This document shows, in pieces, positions 34,973 to 43,566 of a stretch of 55,896 nucleotides of DNA. Each line of letters starts with the position of its first letter. Within the stretch, counting starts at the first letter, position 1. The notes beneath the pieces were generated by a model. The model ran no database searches, had not been told where the DNA came from, and worked only from the letters and a program-made list of their open reading frames with translations. The position numbers were made by a program, and so were the translations under genes. Origin of the DNA: Spirochaetota bacterium. GTDB taxonomy: Bacteria > Spirochaetota > Spirochaetia > SZUA-6. The stretch covers positions 1 through 55,896 of the forward strand of contig JAADHF010000073.1 in NCBI GenBank assembly GCA_013151965.1, written 5' to 3'.

Positions 34973-36115
34973 CTATTTAAGGTTTTTTAAAGCCCAGGCC
35001 TTTACTTTACTGTCACTATCCGGAACGATTATTTCGCCGTCTATTATCTTTTTCCTGATACTCTCTATCTTACTTAAAATCGGAGCAAGTTCATCTTTGT
35101 TATATTTATTAACTGCAAACCCGACACCATTTTCTTTAAGCCCGAAGGAATTATAACCGCCGTTAACCTTCCCGTTTTCGATTAATTCCGTAGCAGTCTG
35201 AAAAACCGCATTATCCACTCTCTTTAACATGGAAGTTAATATGTATTTTGCTCTTGCCCTCGTAGCAGCATCTTTGGCAGTTGCATATATAAGTCCCTGA
35301 TCGGAATCCACTCCGATAGCCAGTTTTTTATACTCCTCTGCAGCCTGGAACAATCCGTCGCCGGAAGCACCAGCCGCATGGTAAATTATCGTTGCACCCT
35401 GCCTGTACATGTTGCTTGCAATATTATACGCAGCAGGAGCATCTTTAAAAGCAGAAGGATCCTTCCCTATATACTGTGCAAGGATCATGGACTCGTCTCT
35501 GAGCTTTGGATTTACATAGAGTGCACCGGCTATATAACCACCTTCGAACTTATGAATCAGGGGAATATCCATTCCTCCGATAAACCCTATCTTGCCGCCT
35601 TTATTCATAAGTCCGGCTATTGCACCGACCAGGAAGGAACCTTCATGTTCTTTAAAAAGAAGACATGTTATATTACTGTTCGCATTCAGATTCGGTATAT
35701 ACCCGTCTACTATTGCAAAGTGCACATTGGGAAAATCCTTTGCTACCTTTGCAAGGGGATCGGAGAACATAAAACCGATACCATAGATGAGATTGTATCC
35801 CTGCTCTGCAAGAACTCTCAGCAGCTGCTCCCTGTCCTGCCCTCCTGCTTTCGGTTCCAGATATTTCATCTCGATTACGGTTCCGTAATTGACATTATCC
35901 GGATCGTCCTTTATATATCCTTTATACTGCTTTGCAATGTGAACAAGACCTGCATGAGCCGAATCGTTAAACGATTTGTCACCCCGTCCTCCGATGTCAA
36001 AAACCAATCCGATTTTATACTTCGGACCGGCGGTCTTACTCTTTTCCTTTGTCCCTCCCGCAAAAATAAAAGACACAGAAAGAAGCAGGATCATTACAAA
36101 ACCAAGTTTTTTCAT
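34973..36115 (-). CDS. BMP-family nucleoside-binding protein
   Basis: A 380-aa exported binding protein of the BMP/TmpC/PnrA family, the receptor for purine nucleosides. Motifs are KIGLVFDIGGRGDKSFNDSAH, QGYNLIYGIGFMFSDPLAKVA, NSNITCLLFKEHEGSFLVGA and IIYHAAGASGDGLFQAAEE. The signal ends FIFAGGTKEKSK: Ala stands where the lipobox Cys would be expected, so it may be a free periplasmic protein cleaved by signal peptidase I, unlike lipoprotein TmpC. It has a good promoter and GGAGGAG ribosome binding site, and its own terminator allows it to exceed the membrane components in level. Confidence 0.93.
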   Translation of the reverse strand: MKKLGFVMILLLSVSFIFAGGTKEKSKTAGPKYKIGLVFDIGGRGDKSFNDSAHAGLVHIAKQYKGYIKDDPDNVNYGTVIEMKYLEPKAGGQDREQLLRVLAEQGYNLIYGIGFMFSDPLAKVAKDFPNVHFAIVDGYIPNLNANSNITCLLFKEHEGSFLVGAIAGLMNKGGKIGFIGGMDIPLIHKFEGGYIAGALYVNPKLRDESMILAQYIGKDPSAFKDAPAAYNIASNMYRQGATIIYHAAGASGDGLFQAAEEYKKLAIGVDSDQGLIYATAKDAATRARAKYILTSMLKRVDNAVFQTATELIENGKVNGGYNSFGLKENGVGFAVNKYNKDELAPILSKIESIRKKIIDGEIIVPDSDSKVKAWALKNLK

Positions 36116-36150
36116 ACCTTTCTCCTCCGTTTATATGATATTTTTTTATT

Positions 36151-36179
36151 ACTCTAAACCGTGTTAACATTGAGGTCAA
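36151..36179 (-). promoter_or_regulatory. promoter of the nucleoside importer operon
   Basis: Minus strand TTGACC (36174-36179), 17-bp spacer, TAGAGT (36151-36156). The predicted leader of about 29 nt carries CGGAGGAG before ATG 36115. Confidence 0.55.
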
Positions 36180-36223
36180 GTATTTCTTTAAATAAGTTTT
36201 AATGGTGCTCCGCCGGTTAAGCC

Positions 36224-38278
36224 TTATTTTTCTGCGAGCATCTTAAGGAAATCATTCTCTTTTACAATCTTTACATTAAGGGCAGCAGCTTTATTTAACT
36301 TGCTCCCCGCTCCCTGTCCGGCAAGAAGATGTGTTGTTTTTGAGGTTACATTGGATGCAACCCTCCCTCCGCGTTTTTTAACCTCTTCCATTGCAAGTTC
36401 CCGCGGTTTAAAATGTTCAAAACTGCCGGTAACACACCACGTCTGGCCCTTAAAGACCTGAGGCAGTCTGTCTGCATTCTCTTTTTCTCCTGTTTCCACG
36501 GCAAACCGCAGCCCTGCCCGCTTAAGGTTCTCTATCCTTTTTCTGATTTGAGGTTTCTTTAACTCTTCAACTATCATTAAAGCGGTTTTCCCGCCTATTC
36601 CGTGTATAGACAGCAGGGATTCACTGTCATCTGTATCCGCAATTTTAAATAGCGAATCGATATCCCCGTAGCCTGCTTCTATGAGGAGCTCGATAACTTT
36701 TGGTCCCATTTCCGGAATCCCTAAAGCTTTAAGAACAGTACCGAAGGGTTTGTCTTTACTTTTTTCTATTCCCTCTCTTATAAGCTTTACTTTTTTATCC
36801 CCGAACCCCGGAAGTTCAAGCAGAGCTTCCGGATTAAAGAAATACAGATCGGCCACATCAGATACCCATCCTTTTTCTATGAGAACATCGAGTGTTTCCG
36901 GGCCGAGACTCTCTATATCCATCTGTCCCCGTGCAGCAAAATACTTTAACCTGCCCCGTATCTGCGCAGGGCAGTCATCGTTAATGCAGAAGTGATGTGC
37001 ACCTATTTTTTTAAGCTTTCGGTTGCAGGAGGGGCAGTATCCGGGCATCCGCCAGGTTGTATTTCCCGATTCATTTTTTTCCAGAACACGCTCTACCGCA
37101 GGGATGACATCTCCCCTTTTCGAAACGGCAACCCTGTCTCCTACCGCTAACTCGAGCATGTCTATATAATCCTGATTGTGGAGTGTAGCATTGGAAATAA
37201 CGGAACCGGATATTTCCACAGGCTCCACTCTCGCAACAGGGGTAATCCTTCCTGTTCTGCCGACCTGGACCGTAATATCCCTGATCACGGTAATACCCTC
37301 GGGGGATTCGAACTTATAGGCGACAGCCCACCTCGGATGGTGTCCGGTGTATCCCAGTTTCTCACGCTCACTGATTTCATTTACCTTTACAACAATACCG
37401 TCGATCTCGTATACCAGCTTCTTCCTTTCCCTTTTCTTTTTTTCCAGATATTCACCGATATCATTAACGGTCCCTGTATACCAGGAAGGATGATTATCTT
37501 TAACCATCTTTAAATCCGCAGCATCGGAAAAATATCCTGTATTAGGATTAAGCCTGAAGCCAAGTTTCCATAACTCATCCAGAACTTCTACATGAGTGGA
37601 AAATTCCCCCTCTAAGAATCCCTCGTAAACAAAAATATCAAGCGGAACCGCTGCAACTTCGCTGCTTTTTACCCTTCGAAGAGTTCCGGATGCAAGGTTT
37701 CTGGGATTTGCATAGGGTATATCCATTTTTTTATTAATCCCGTCGAATCTGTCCCTTGGGAGATAGATTTCTCCTCTTACCGCTGCATTTACCGGTTTTG
37801 CCAGTTTCAGAGGAACGGAATTAATCGTTTTTACATTTCCGGTAATATCGTTGCCGACTTCTCCGTTACCCCTTGTAACGGCGCGTGTAAGAATACCGGA
37901 TTCATAGTACAGAACAATAGAAGCCCCGTCTATTTTCTCTTCCAGTACAAAAGAGCATGTATGTCCCGATTTTTTGTCTGTTTTGGTAATCCATTCGGTA
38001 ATTTCCCGGTAACTGTACACTTTATCGAGACTTAAAACAGGTATTGTATGGCGTACTTCCGGAAAGTCCTGTGAAAGGTCCGATCCCACTCTCTTTGTCG
38101 GTGAATCCGGTTCTACAAGACCCGGAAACTGTTTCTCCAGATCGATAAGTTCATCGAACAGCCTGTCGTACTCCGTATCGGAAACGGTAGGTCTGCTTAA
38201 AATATAGTATTCGTGCTGATACCTTCTAAGTTTATCGGAAAGTTCTCCGATTCTTATCCTTGCCTGATCTTCTGTCAT
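36224..38278 (-). CDS. ligA: NAD+-dependent DNA ligase LigA
   Basis: Seals nicks in DNA replication and repair. At 684 aa it is full length. The domain order is intact: N-terminal Ia (residues 1-70, YYILSRPTVSDTEYDRL), adenylation domain with nucleotidyl lysine K115 in EEKIDGAS, OB fold (VQVGRTGRITPVARVEPV), four-cysteine zinc site (CPSCNRKL and HFCINDDC), helix-hairpin-helix repeats (ELPGFGDKKV, IHGIGGKTA) and C-terminal BRCT (KGQTWCVTGSFEHFKPRELA). KIDG replaces the more common KLDG. It has no clear ribosome binding site and lies 11 bp behind the SPOR gene, so it is probably co-translated. Confidence 0.97.
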   Translation of the reverse strand: MTEDQARIRIGELSDKLRRYQHEYYILSRPTVSDTEYDRLFDELIDLEKQFPGLVEPDSPTKRVGSDLSQDFPEVRHTIPVLSLDKVYSYREITEWITKTDKKSGHTCSFVLEEKIDGASIVLYYESGILTRAVTRGNGEVGNDITGNVKTINSVPLKLAKPVNAAVRGEIYLPRDRFDGINKKMDIPYANPRNLASGTLRRVKSSEVAAVPLDIFVYEGFLEGEFSTHVEVLDELWKLGFRLNPNTGYFSDAADLKMVKDNHPSWYTGTVNDIGEYLEKKKRERKKLVYEIDGIVVKVNEISEREKLGYTGHHPRWAVAYKFESPEGITVIRDITVQVGRTGRITPVARVEPVEISGSVISNATLHNQDYIDMLELAVGDRVAVSKRGDVIPAVERVLEKNESGNTTWRMPGYCPSCNRKLKKIGAHHFCINDDCPAQIRGRLKYFAARGQMDIESLGPETLDVLIEKGWVSDVADLYFFNPEALLELPGFGDKKVKLIREGIEKSKDKPFGTVLKALGIPEMGPKVIELLIEAGYGDIDSLFKIADTDDSESLLSIHGIGGKTALMIVEELKKPQIRKRIENLKRAGLRFAVETGEKENADRLPQVFKGQTWCVTGSFEHFKPRELAMEEVKKRGGRVASNVTSKTTHLLAGQGAGSKLNKAAALNVKIVKENDFLKMLAEK

Positions 38279-38289
38279 TGCTGTTTTAT

Positions 38290-39690
38290 TTAATCGGTGT
38301 AACGTATAAAGGAACCCTTAAAACCCCTGGCACGAAACCGGAACAGAAGGGTACCGCTTTCATCCTCATTTAAAGGCCCTATAAGTACCTTATATATAAT
38401 ATGTTTTCCGCCCTTCCAGTAAAGTACCATAACCGGGTACGATCCTTTAAGTTCCCTTACCAGCTTTTCCGCAAAAACCAGACTGGAATATGCTCCGAGC
38501 TGAAGATAATAGGACTTCTTTGGTAATTCTTTGGTTGACAGAGCTTTATAGATAAATTTATTTTCTGCCTGTTTAACTGCCTTTTCCGGTTCTTTTTTTA
38601 CCTCCGCCTTGCTCTGTTTCACGGATTTACTGCCGGCAGAGGAAGGAGGGGGTTTGGGCTCCGTTGGTTCCAATACTAACCTGACTGTTCCGGGTTTAAG
38701 TATAGCAGTACTTGCAGATGGTTTGATATTTTTCTTTTCTTCAGGCTTCCCTGCTGCAACCGGTTCTTCGGGCGTCTCTTTTAACGCCGCCTCCGTATAT
38801 TCTTTAACAGGCAGTTTCTGTTTTACAGGGGTCTCCACCCCTGGGGTTTCCACTCCGGGCAGTTCCAGAGAAGGATTCCCGTTCTCTGGCACGGAAGGCC
38901 TGCCCAATACATCTGAAATCTGAACCTGTTTTTTTATATTTTCACTTTCCGGTTCCGTATTTAAACTGATAACAGCTTTCTCTTTCGACGGAGACCTGGG
39001 TTTTTCGAGAAGGGTGAGAGCTTCCTCACTGTGAGGTTTCTTAAACGGAGTTTTCTTAAATCCCCGCTCTGCCAGATACTTTAATATATCAGCGTTTTCA
39101 TCACCGGCTTTCGGTTTTTTTGTTTCGGGTACCTTAACGGCGGTTTTTACCGTTTCTTTAGCGGGCTTAACTTCCGGAACAGTTTTTTTTACTTCGGTTT
39201 CTTTAACCGTGGTTTTTGCCGTTTCTTCAGCGGGCTTAACTTCCGGTTTTTTCTTTACCGGCTGCCGTTCCTCCGCCTTTTCCTCGGGCACCATAACCGC
39301 AGGATTTATGTCCGGATCAGGATTGTATGCCAGATCACCCGGCATACCCTCTGTTACCGTACCCGGTTCACTGCTTAATTTGACGGTGACCCTGATAATA
39401 TCATTTTCCGACATACCAAGTAATCCGGCCGCTTCACGGGAGAGAAGAAGAAACATATTGGAAGTTTCCGGAATTCTACCCACAACGGTTATTGCTGCCT
39501 CTTTGCCGTTTTTAAGATTTTTTACCACTATTTTCGAGTACTTAGAAAACGAATTCGACACAGCATACAGACCCGCATGATCAAGACTCCCGCCCCGTAT
39601 TACTGCTGCATTGCCTTTCCAGGATTCTTCTCCCGACAGAACCGAAGCGATAATAAATAACAGAGTAAAAACGGTAACCCACTTTTTCAT
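38290..39690 (-). CDS. SPOR-domain cell-wall protein with repeat-rich linker
   Basis: A 466-aa exported protein. Signal MKKWVTVFTLLFIIASVLS, then a region (about residues 25-110) resembling an RlpA-like double-psi barrel (GNAAVIRGGSLDHAGLYAVS, AITVVGRIPETSNMFLLLS). A long Pro/Lys/Glu-rich linker follows with internal repeats (EVKPAEETAKTTVKE, EVKPAKETVKTAVKV). The C-terminal 70 residues are a SPOR domain (YYLQLGAYSSLVFAEKLVREL, KVLIGPL), which binds denuded septal peptidoglycan. It is probably a division or septal-wall protein, cotranscribed with ligA. Confidence 0.85.
   Translation of the reverse strand: MKKWVTVFTLLFIIASVLSGEESWKGNAAVIRGGSLDHAGLYAVSNSFSKYSKIVVKNLKNGKEAAITVVGRIPETSNMFLLLSREAAGLLGMSENDIIRVTVKLSSEPGTVTEGMPGDLAYNPDPDINPAVMVPEEKAEERQPVKKKPEVKPAEETAKTTVKETEVKKTVPEVKPAKETVKTAVKVPETKKPKAGDENADILKYLAERGFKKTPFKKPHSEEALTLLEKPRSPSKEKAVISLNTEPESENIKKQVQISDVLGRPSVPENGNPSLELPGVETPGVETPVKQKLPVKEYTEAALKETPEEPVAAGKPEEKKNIKPSASTAILKPGTVRLVLEPTEPKPPPSSAGSKSVKQSKAEVKKEPEKAVKQAENKFIYKALSTKELPKKSYYLQLGAYSSLVFAEKLVRELKGSYPVMVLYWKGGKHIIYKVLIGPLNEDESGTLLFRFRARGFKGSFIRYTD
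39142..39246 (-). repeat. imperfect 36-bp direct repeat in the SPOR-gene linker
   Basis: Two copies, 39142-39177 and 39211-39246, differ at two bases and are 69 bp (23 codons) apart. They encode the EVKPAEETAKT and EVKPAKETVKT linker repeats. Confidence 0.75.
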
Positions 39691-39700
39691 AGAGATCTCC

Positions 39701-39726
39701 TAATTTCCATAATCGGAAGGAAATTA
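39701..39726. promoter_or_regulatory. inverted repeat between the SPOR and manA genes
   Basis: Perfect 8-bp arms TAATTTCC (39701-39708) and GGAAATTA (39719-39726) with a 10-bp spacer lie immediately upstream of the SPOR-gene ribosome binding site (GGAG). It could be an operator for this divergent region or an mRNA hairpin next to that site. Confidence 0.4.
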
Positions 39727-39748
39727 CCTTTCTCTGACTATTATTTTA

Positions 39749-39781
39749 TTGAAATGTATGGGCTTGTCCAGTTATTATAGT
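39749..39781 (+). promoter_or_regulatory. manA promoter
   Basis: TTGAAA (39749-39754), 18-bp spacer, TATTAT (39773-39778; TATAGT at 39776-39781 overlaps). The ATG at 39788 follows by 6-9 nt without a Shine-Dalgarno sequence. This also argues against the longer frame starting at 39749. Confidence 0.45.
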
Positions 39782-39787
39782 ACTATT

Positions 39788-40798
39788 ATGATCAATGAAC
39801 CTTTTCTTTTAAAACCTGTATTAATGGAAAAAATCTGGGGAGGCAGGAAACTGGAAACTGTTATGAACAAAAAACTTCCTCCGGGGAAATTCGGAGAATC
39901 ATGGGAAGCCTCTACCCATCCTAACGGGATAAGTACAATTGCTTCCGGCTTCTTAAAAAATACAAAGCTGGATAAGGCTATCGGTATGTACCCTGAGGAA
40001 ATGCTGGGAAGAAGGATCATTGAAAAAGGGTATAAAACCCTGCCTGTACTGATAAAATTCATCGATGCATCGGATAAACTTTCCGTGCAGGTCCATCCTG
40101 ATGATGCCTATGCGGAACAGCACGAAAATGACCGCGGCAAAACTGAAATGTGGTACATCCTTTATAGTGAACCGGGTGCACAGCTTATCTATGGTTTGCA
40201 GGAAGGAACCAGCCGTTCCGCATTAAACAGCGCTATCAGCAGCGGAACTATCGAAAAACTCTTAAGATATGTTGATATTCAAAAAGGCGATATTCTTCTT
40301 GTTCCCTCGGGCACTGTTCATGCCATACTCGGAGGAGTGGTGCTTCTGGAAATCCAGGAAAGCTCCGATTCCACATACCGGCTTTACGACTGGAACAGGC
40401 CGGGATTCGATGGAAAGCCGAGACCTCTGCATATAGAAAAAGCACTGGAGGTAATTAACTTCGATTTCAGGGAAAATGTAACGAGGGTAAGAGGAGAAAA
40501 ACAAACCTTCGGCTTCGTCTCTACACTTGTTAAATCACCATACTTTACAGTTAAGCGGTACAATATAGATAAAATTTTTCAGATTAAAGAGAATCAGGGA
40601 AGCAGGTTTAATATACTGATAGTAACCGAAGGCTCCGGTATCATAAAATGGGAAACAGACGATTCCGTACAGGGCAGCTTAAGCCATGGCAGCATCCCGT
40701 ATAAAAAGGGTAATACCTTTTTTGTTCCCTCTGCATGTGCGAAATTCCGCATTAAACCGGTTAAAACTTCAGAGTTTATCGACGTATTTCTTGATTGA
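39788..40798 (+). CDS. manA: mannose-6-phosphate isomerase, class I
   Basis: Interconverts fructose-6-phosphate and mannose-6-phosphate, the entry to GDP-mannose and mannose-containing glycans. This short class I form is 337 aa. Metal-site motifs are KLSVQVHPDD (Gln, His), GKTEMWYIL (Glu) and VPSGTVHAILGGVVLLEIQ (His). It starts EPFLLKPVLMEKIWGG, typical of the short bacilli-like enzymes. ATG 39788 is preferred over the in-frame TTG 39749 and ATG 39758 because of the promoter position and family start. Its end overlaps the convergent gene by 30 bp. Confidence 0.92.
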   Translation: MINEPFLLKPVLMEKIWGGRKLETVMNKKLPPGKFGESWEASTHPNGISTIASGFLKNTKLDKAIGMYPEEMLGRRIIEKGYKTLPVLIKFIDASDKLSVQVHPDDAYAEQHENDRGKTEMWYILYSEPGAQLIYGLQEGTSRSALNSAISSGTIEKLLRYVDIQKGDILLVPSGTVHAILGGVVLLEIQESSDSTYRLYDWNRPGFDGKPRPLHIEKALEVINFDFRENVTRVRGEKQTFGFVSTLVKSPYFTVKRYNIDKIFQIKENQGSRFNILIVTEGSGIIKWETDDSVQGSLSHGSIPYKKGNTFFVPSACAKFRIKPVKTSEFIDVFLD

Positions 40799-41281
40799 AT
40801 CATTTATAATCGCGGCTATCTTTTCTCCGAGTGTAAAATCCAGTTTTTTCTGATTAATCCTGCCTTCTTTGCCCCTGTTATCGCCTTCCACATTACCCTT
40901 TTTAATAAGTTTCGAATATCTTGCATCGTATAAATAAAATGAAGCCGCCGTATTTATAATGGTTTTTTTATCCGGAGTTTTATGCTCTGCGGTATTAACC
41001 CTTACGGCAACAAGATAACGGGCACCCCCCTCTACAGACAGGTTAAGAGCCTCGGTAAACTCCGGCTTTTTCCAGTTTACACGCAGAATATTCTTATCTC
41101 CCGTATCAAAAACTATATGATCGCCATCGAACAAACCGTAATAAATCCCTTCCTTTGTAGGAGGAGGAAAGGGCCCGGGCTTCCCATTTGTATTCTCTTC
41201 CACGTATAAACAGAGAGTCTCCGAAAAAACGCGGACAGCGAACAAACCCAGAATAACAATTACTGAGAATTTTAAACGCAT
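40769..41281 (-). CDS. small secreted protein of unknown function
   Basis: A 170-aa exported protein with signal MRLKFSVIVILGLFAVRVFS. The mature part holds SETLCLYVEENTNGKPGPFP, a beta-rich central portion (GARYLVAVRVNTAEHKTPD, ASFYLYDARYSKLIKKGN) and an acidic C-terminal helix ending YVDKL. It resembles the periplasmic nucleotide-free 'lipoprotein-like' sensors seen in spirochaetes, but I recognise no family. AAAGGTGG lies upstream. It is divergent from the VWA/PIG-L gene by 18 bp, so shared regulation is possible. Confidence 0.72.
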   Translation of the reverse strand: MRLKFSVIVILGLFAVRVFSETLCLYVEENTNGKPGPFPPPTKEGIYYGLFDGDHIVFDTGDKNILRVNWKKPEFTEALNLSVEGGARYLVAVRVNTAEHKTPDKKTIINTAASFYLYDARYSKLIKKGNVEGDNRGKEGRINQKKLDFTLGEKIAAIINDSIKKYVDKL

Positions 41282-41299
41282 AGACTTATTTCCACCTTT

Positions 41300-43531
41300 A
41301 TGTTAATTTTTATTCTCATAGTGAAACAGATAATATCTTCCATTTCCCTCTTTCTCATTATCATTTTATCGGCAGCATACGGACAAAATACAAATCCTAA
41401 CAGAACATTACTGTCGAGCGTGGTTCTGATACTGGACAGTTCCTACAGCATGCGCATGCAGACCGGGACGGAGACCGGAAAACACAGCGGAGAAAACAGG
41501 ATGCAGGCCGCCGTTAAATTCTTAAGCCCGCTTTTAAAAGGAGTAAAGGGGCCGTCGGAATGGGCGCTTGTTACATTCGGAGAAGATACCGGCAGGGAAG
41601 ATACCGGAAAAGGCAGGGATGTTGTTTTAAGAATCCCGTTCTCATCGTCATACGGGAAAATCTTAAATTATTCGAAAAAGATCGAACCATGGGGATTATC
41701 CTCCATAGATTCGGCTGTTGCCTTTGGAATTAACTACTGCAGCACAGAGGGAAAAGGAGAAAAAAAGGCGGTAATTCTTATTTCCGACGGTATCTCCTCG
41801 AATACGGATGATTTTTTACCTTCCTGGCGCAGCTTCTTAAAGATCCTTAATGATAATTCGGTCAGTCTTTACTTTGCAGGCTTTCCCTTAAAAGATAATA
41901 ATGATCTCCATACTTCCATTAAAGATTCATCGGAAAAATATTCCGGCGGGTTAAGCCGCCTGCACTTCTATACGGTTACACAGCCTGCGGCAATCGCCAT
42001 GGAAATAAACAGGAACAGGGAACCTTTAGCAGCCGCAGGTAAAAATAAAAACACGGCGGATGCTGCGGATATAAGAAATACAAAATATACTGGTATAAAG
42101 CGGATAAATCCTTTTTTTCTTATAATCACCTTTCTTTTGCTGGCACTTATCTTTTCATTTCTATACTTTGCACTTTTTAAGAAGGGAAAAACAGAGAAAA
42201 TCCCCGTAGGAACCCGTACTTTCGCACGCCTTAAAATTATTCACCCCTCAGGCAGTAAAGAACTTAGAAGGATACATAAACTGCCCGCCGTTATCTCCTC
42301 ACAGGGGGATGCAGATGTACTTCTGCCGGAGTCCGGGTTAAAGGGAAAACGAAGAGGAACAATCTGTAAAATAGAATATTTCAACAACACTCCGTTTATC
42401 CGGTCCAATATCCCCCTTACCATAAATGGTGTCGAAAGAAAACAGAAAAAGCTCAAGGAAGAGGATCTTATTCTATTCGGCCGGTACAGAATTATTTTTT
42501 ACGGAACAGGCAGTGAAAATATCTATAAGACAAGAAGAAAAAAGCCGTTCCTTGCCTGCATGCTTAACATTGCCGGCTTTTTTGTTCTTGTACTGATCCT
42601 TTTACTGTTTAATATAAAACCGCTGACAGAAACGGTACATCCGGAAAAGCTTAAGCAGACAAAGACAAATACCACGAAAATAAAAGAAAAAAACATTCCT
42701 CCGGAAAAATTCAGATACGGGAAGGTAAAAATATATAATCCCGCAGACAGTATTAAATACTTTAAAGCCGATATGGTTTTCTTTCATGCACATCCGGATG
42801 ATGAAAGTCTCGATTTCGGGGCACTTATGGCCCGTGCATCACGTGCCGGGAAAAAGATAGTTACTGTTCTGTTTACAGACGGGGAAAGCGGATTGGATCA
42901 GTACCCAGCCAGAATTGTCAACAGCACATATCCGCCTCATGATTTAAAGGGAAAAAATCTATCCGCTGTCCGAGCCGGAGAAGCAGAGAGAGCAATGTCC
43001 GTTTTAGGATCCGCCGTATACATACGCCTCGGCTTAAAAAACCATCCCTACAATTCCGTAGCACAGATCCTGCCAAGGCAGACAGTTTTAAAGGATTGGG
43101 GAGGAGAGAAGAAACTGGTAAAAAAAATTACGGAGATTATCCGCGGATTTCATCCCTCCGTTATCGTTGCCCCTGACCTGCATACCGCTGCATATGAACA
43201 TTTCGAACACGAAGCGGCAGGCTACATTGTAAGGGAAGCAGTCTCACGCATCAACAGTATGGACGGTAAATTCATAAAAGGGTACATTGTCTCGGTCGAT
43301 CCCTTACAGAGAGAAGTATACCCGGGTAAAATCAGGATAAACGCCATGAAAATCGATCAGGATCTAGACGTACCCTACAGGATCATACAGAGGGCGGCTC
43401 TTAAGCAGCATATAACACAGAGAGATGCCTCTGTAATCGGAGTGGAAATTCTGCCTGATTTCAAGTACGAGTATTACTTCCCGGAAAAGTGGAAGCTTCC
43501 CGTTTCACTTGAAAACTATGTTAAGAAATGA
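41300..43531 (+). CDS. VWA - FHA-like - PIG-L deacetylase fusion membrane protein
   Basis: A 743-aa multi-domain protein. Signal/anchor helix at residues 5-27; von Willebrand A domain (about 38-240) with MIDAS DSSYS (46-50), VTFGEDT and ISDG (161-164); transmembrane helix 271-294; FHA-like domain (305-405), in which the conserved phosphopeptide Gly-Arg and Ser-x-x-His are eroded; transmembrane helix 416-440; PIG-L/LmbE deacetylase domain (about 488-735) with zinc motifs HPDDE (498-502) and H634-F-E-H637. Lys/Arg clusters beside the helices predict VWA and PIG-L outside, FHA inside. It precedes the polysaccharide cluster. The start may instead be GTG 41321; neither has a ribosome binding site. 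Confidence 0.85.
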   Translation: MLIFILIVKQIISSISLFLIIILSAAYGQNTNPNRTLLSSVVLILDSSYSMRMQTGTETGKHSGENRMQAAVKFLSPLLKGVKGPSEWALVTFGEDTGREDTGKGRDVVLRIPFSSSYGKILNYSKKIEPWGLSSIDSAVAFGINYCSTEGKGEKKAVILISDGISSNTDDFLPSWRSFLKILNDNSVSLYFAGFPLKDNNDLHTSIKDSSEKYSGGLSRLHFYTVTQPAAIAMEINRNREPLAAAGKNKNTADAADIRNTKYTGIKRINPFFLIITFLLLALIFSFLYFALFKKGKTEKIPVGTRTFARLKIIHPSGSKELRRIHKLPAVISSQGDADVLLPESGLKGKRRGTICKIEYFNNTPFIRSNIPLTINGVERKQKKLKEEDLILFGRYRIIFYGTGSENIYKTRRKKPFLACMLNIAGFFVLVLILLLFNIKPLTETVHPEKLKQTKTNTTKIKEKNIPPEKFRYGKVKIYNPADSIKYFKADMVFFHAHPDDESLDFGALMARASRAGKKIVTVLFTDGESGLDQYPARIVNSTYPPHDLKGKNLSAVRAGEAERAMSVLGSAVYIRLGLKNHPYNSVAQILPRQTVLKDWGGEKKLVKKITEIIRGFHPSVIVAPDLHTAAYEHFEHEAAGYIVREAVSRINSMDGKFIKGYIVSVDPLQREVYPGKIRINAMKIDQDLDVPYRIIQRAALKQHITQRDASVIGVEILPDFKYEYYFPEKWKLPVSLENYVKK

Positions 43532-43566
43532 TACTTTTTATTCGCCTTACATCATAAGGAGAAACG

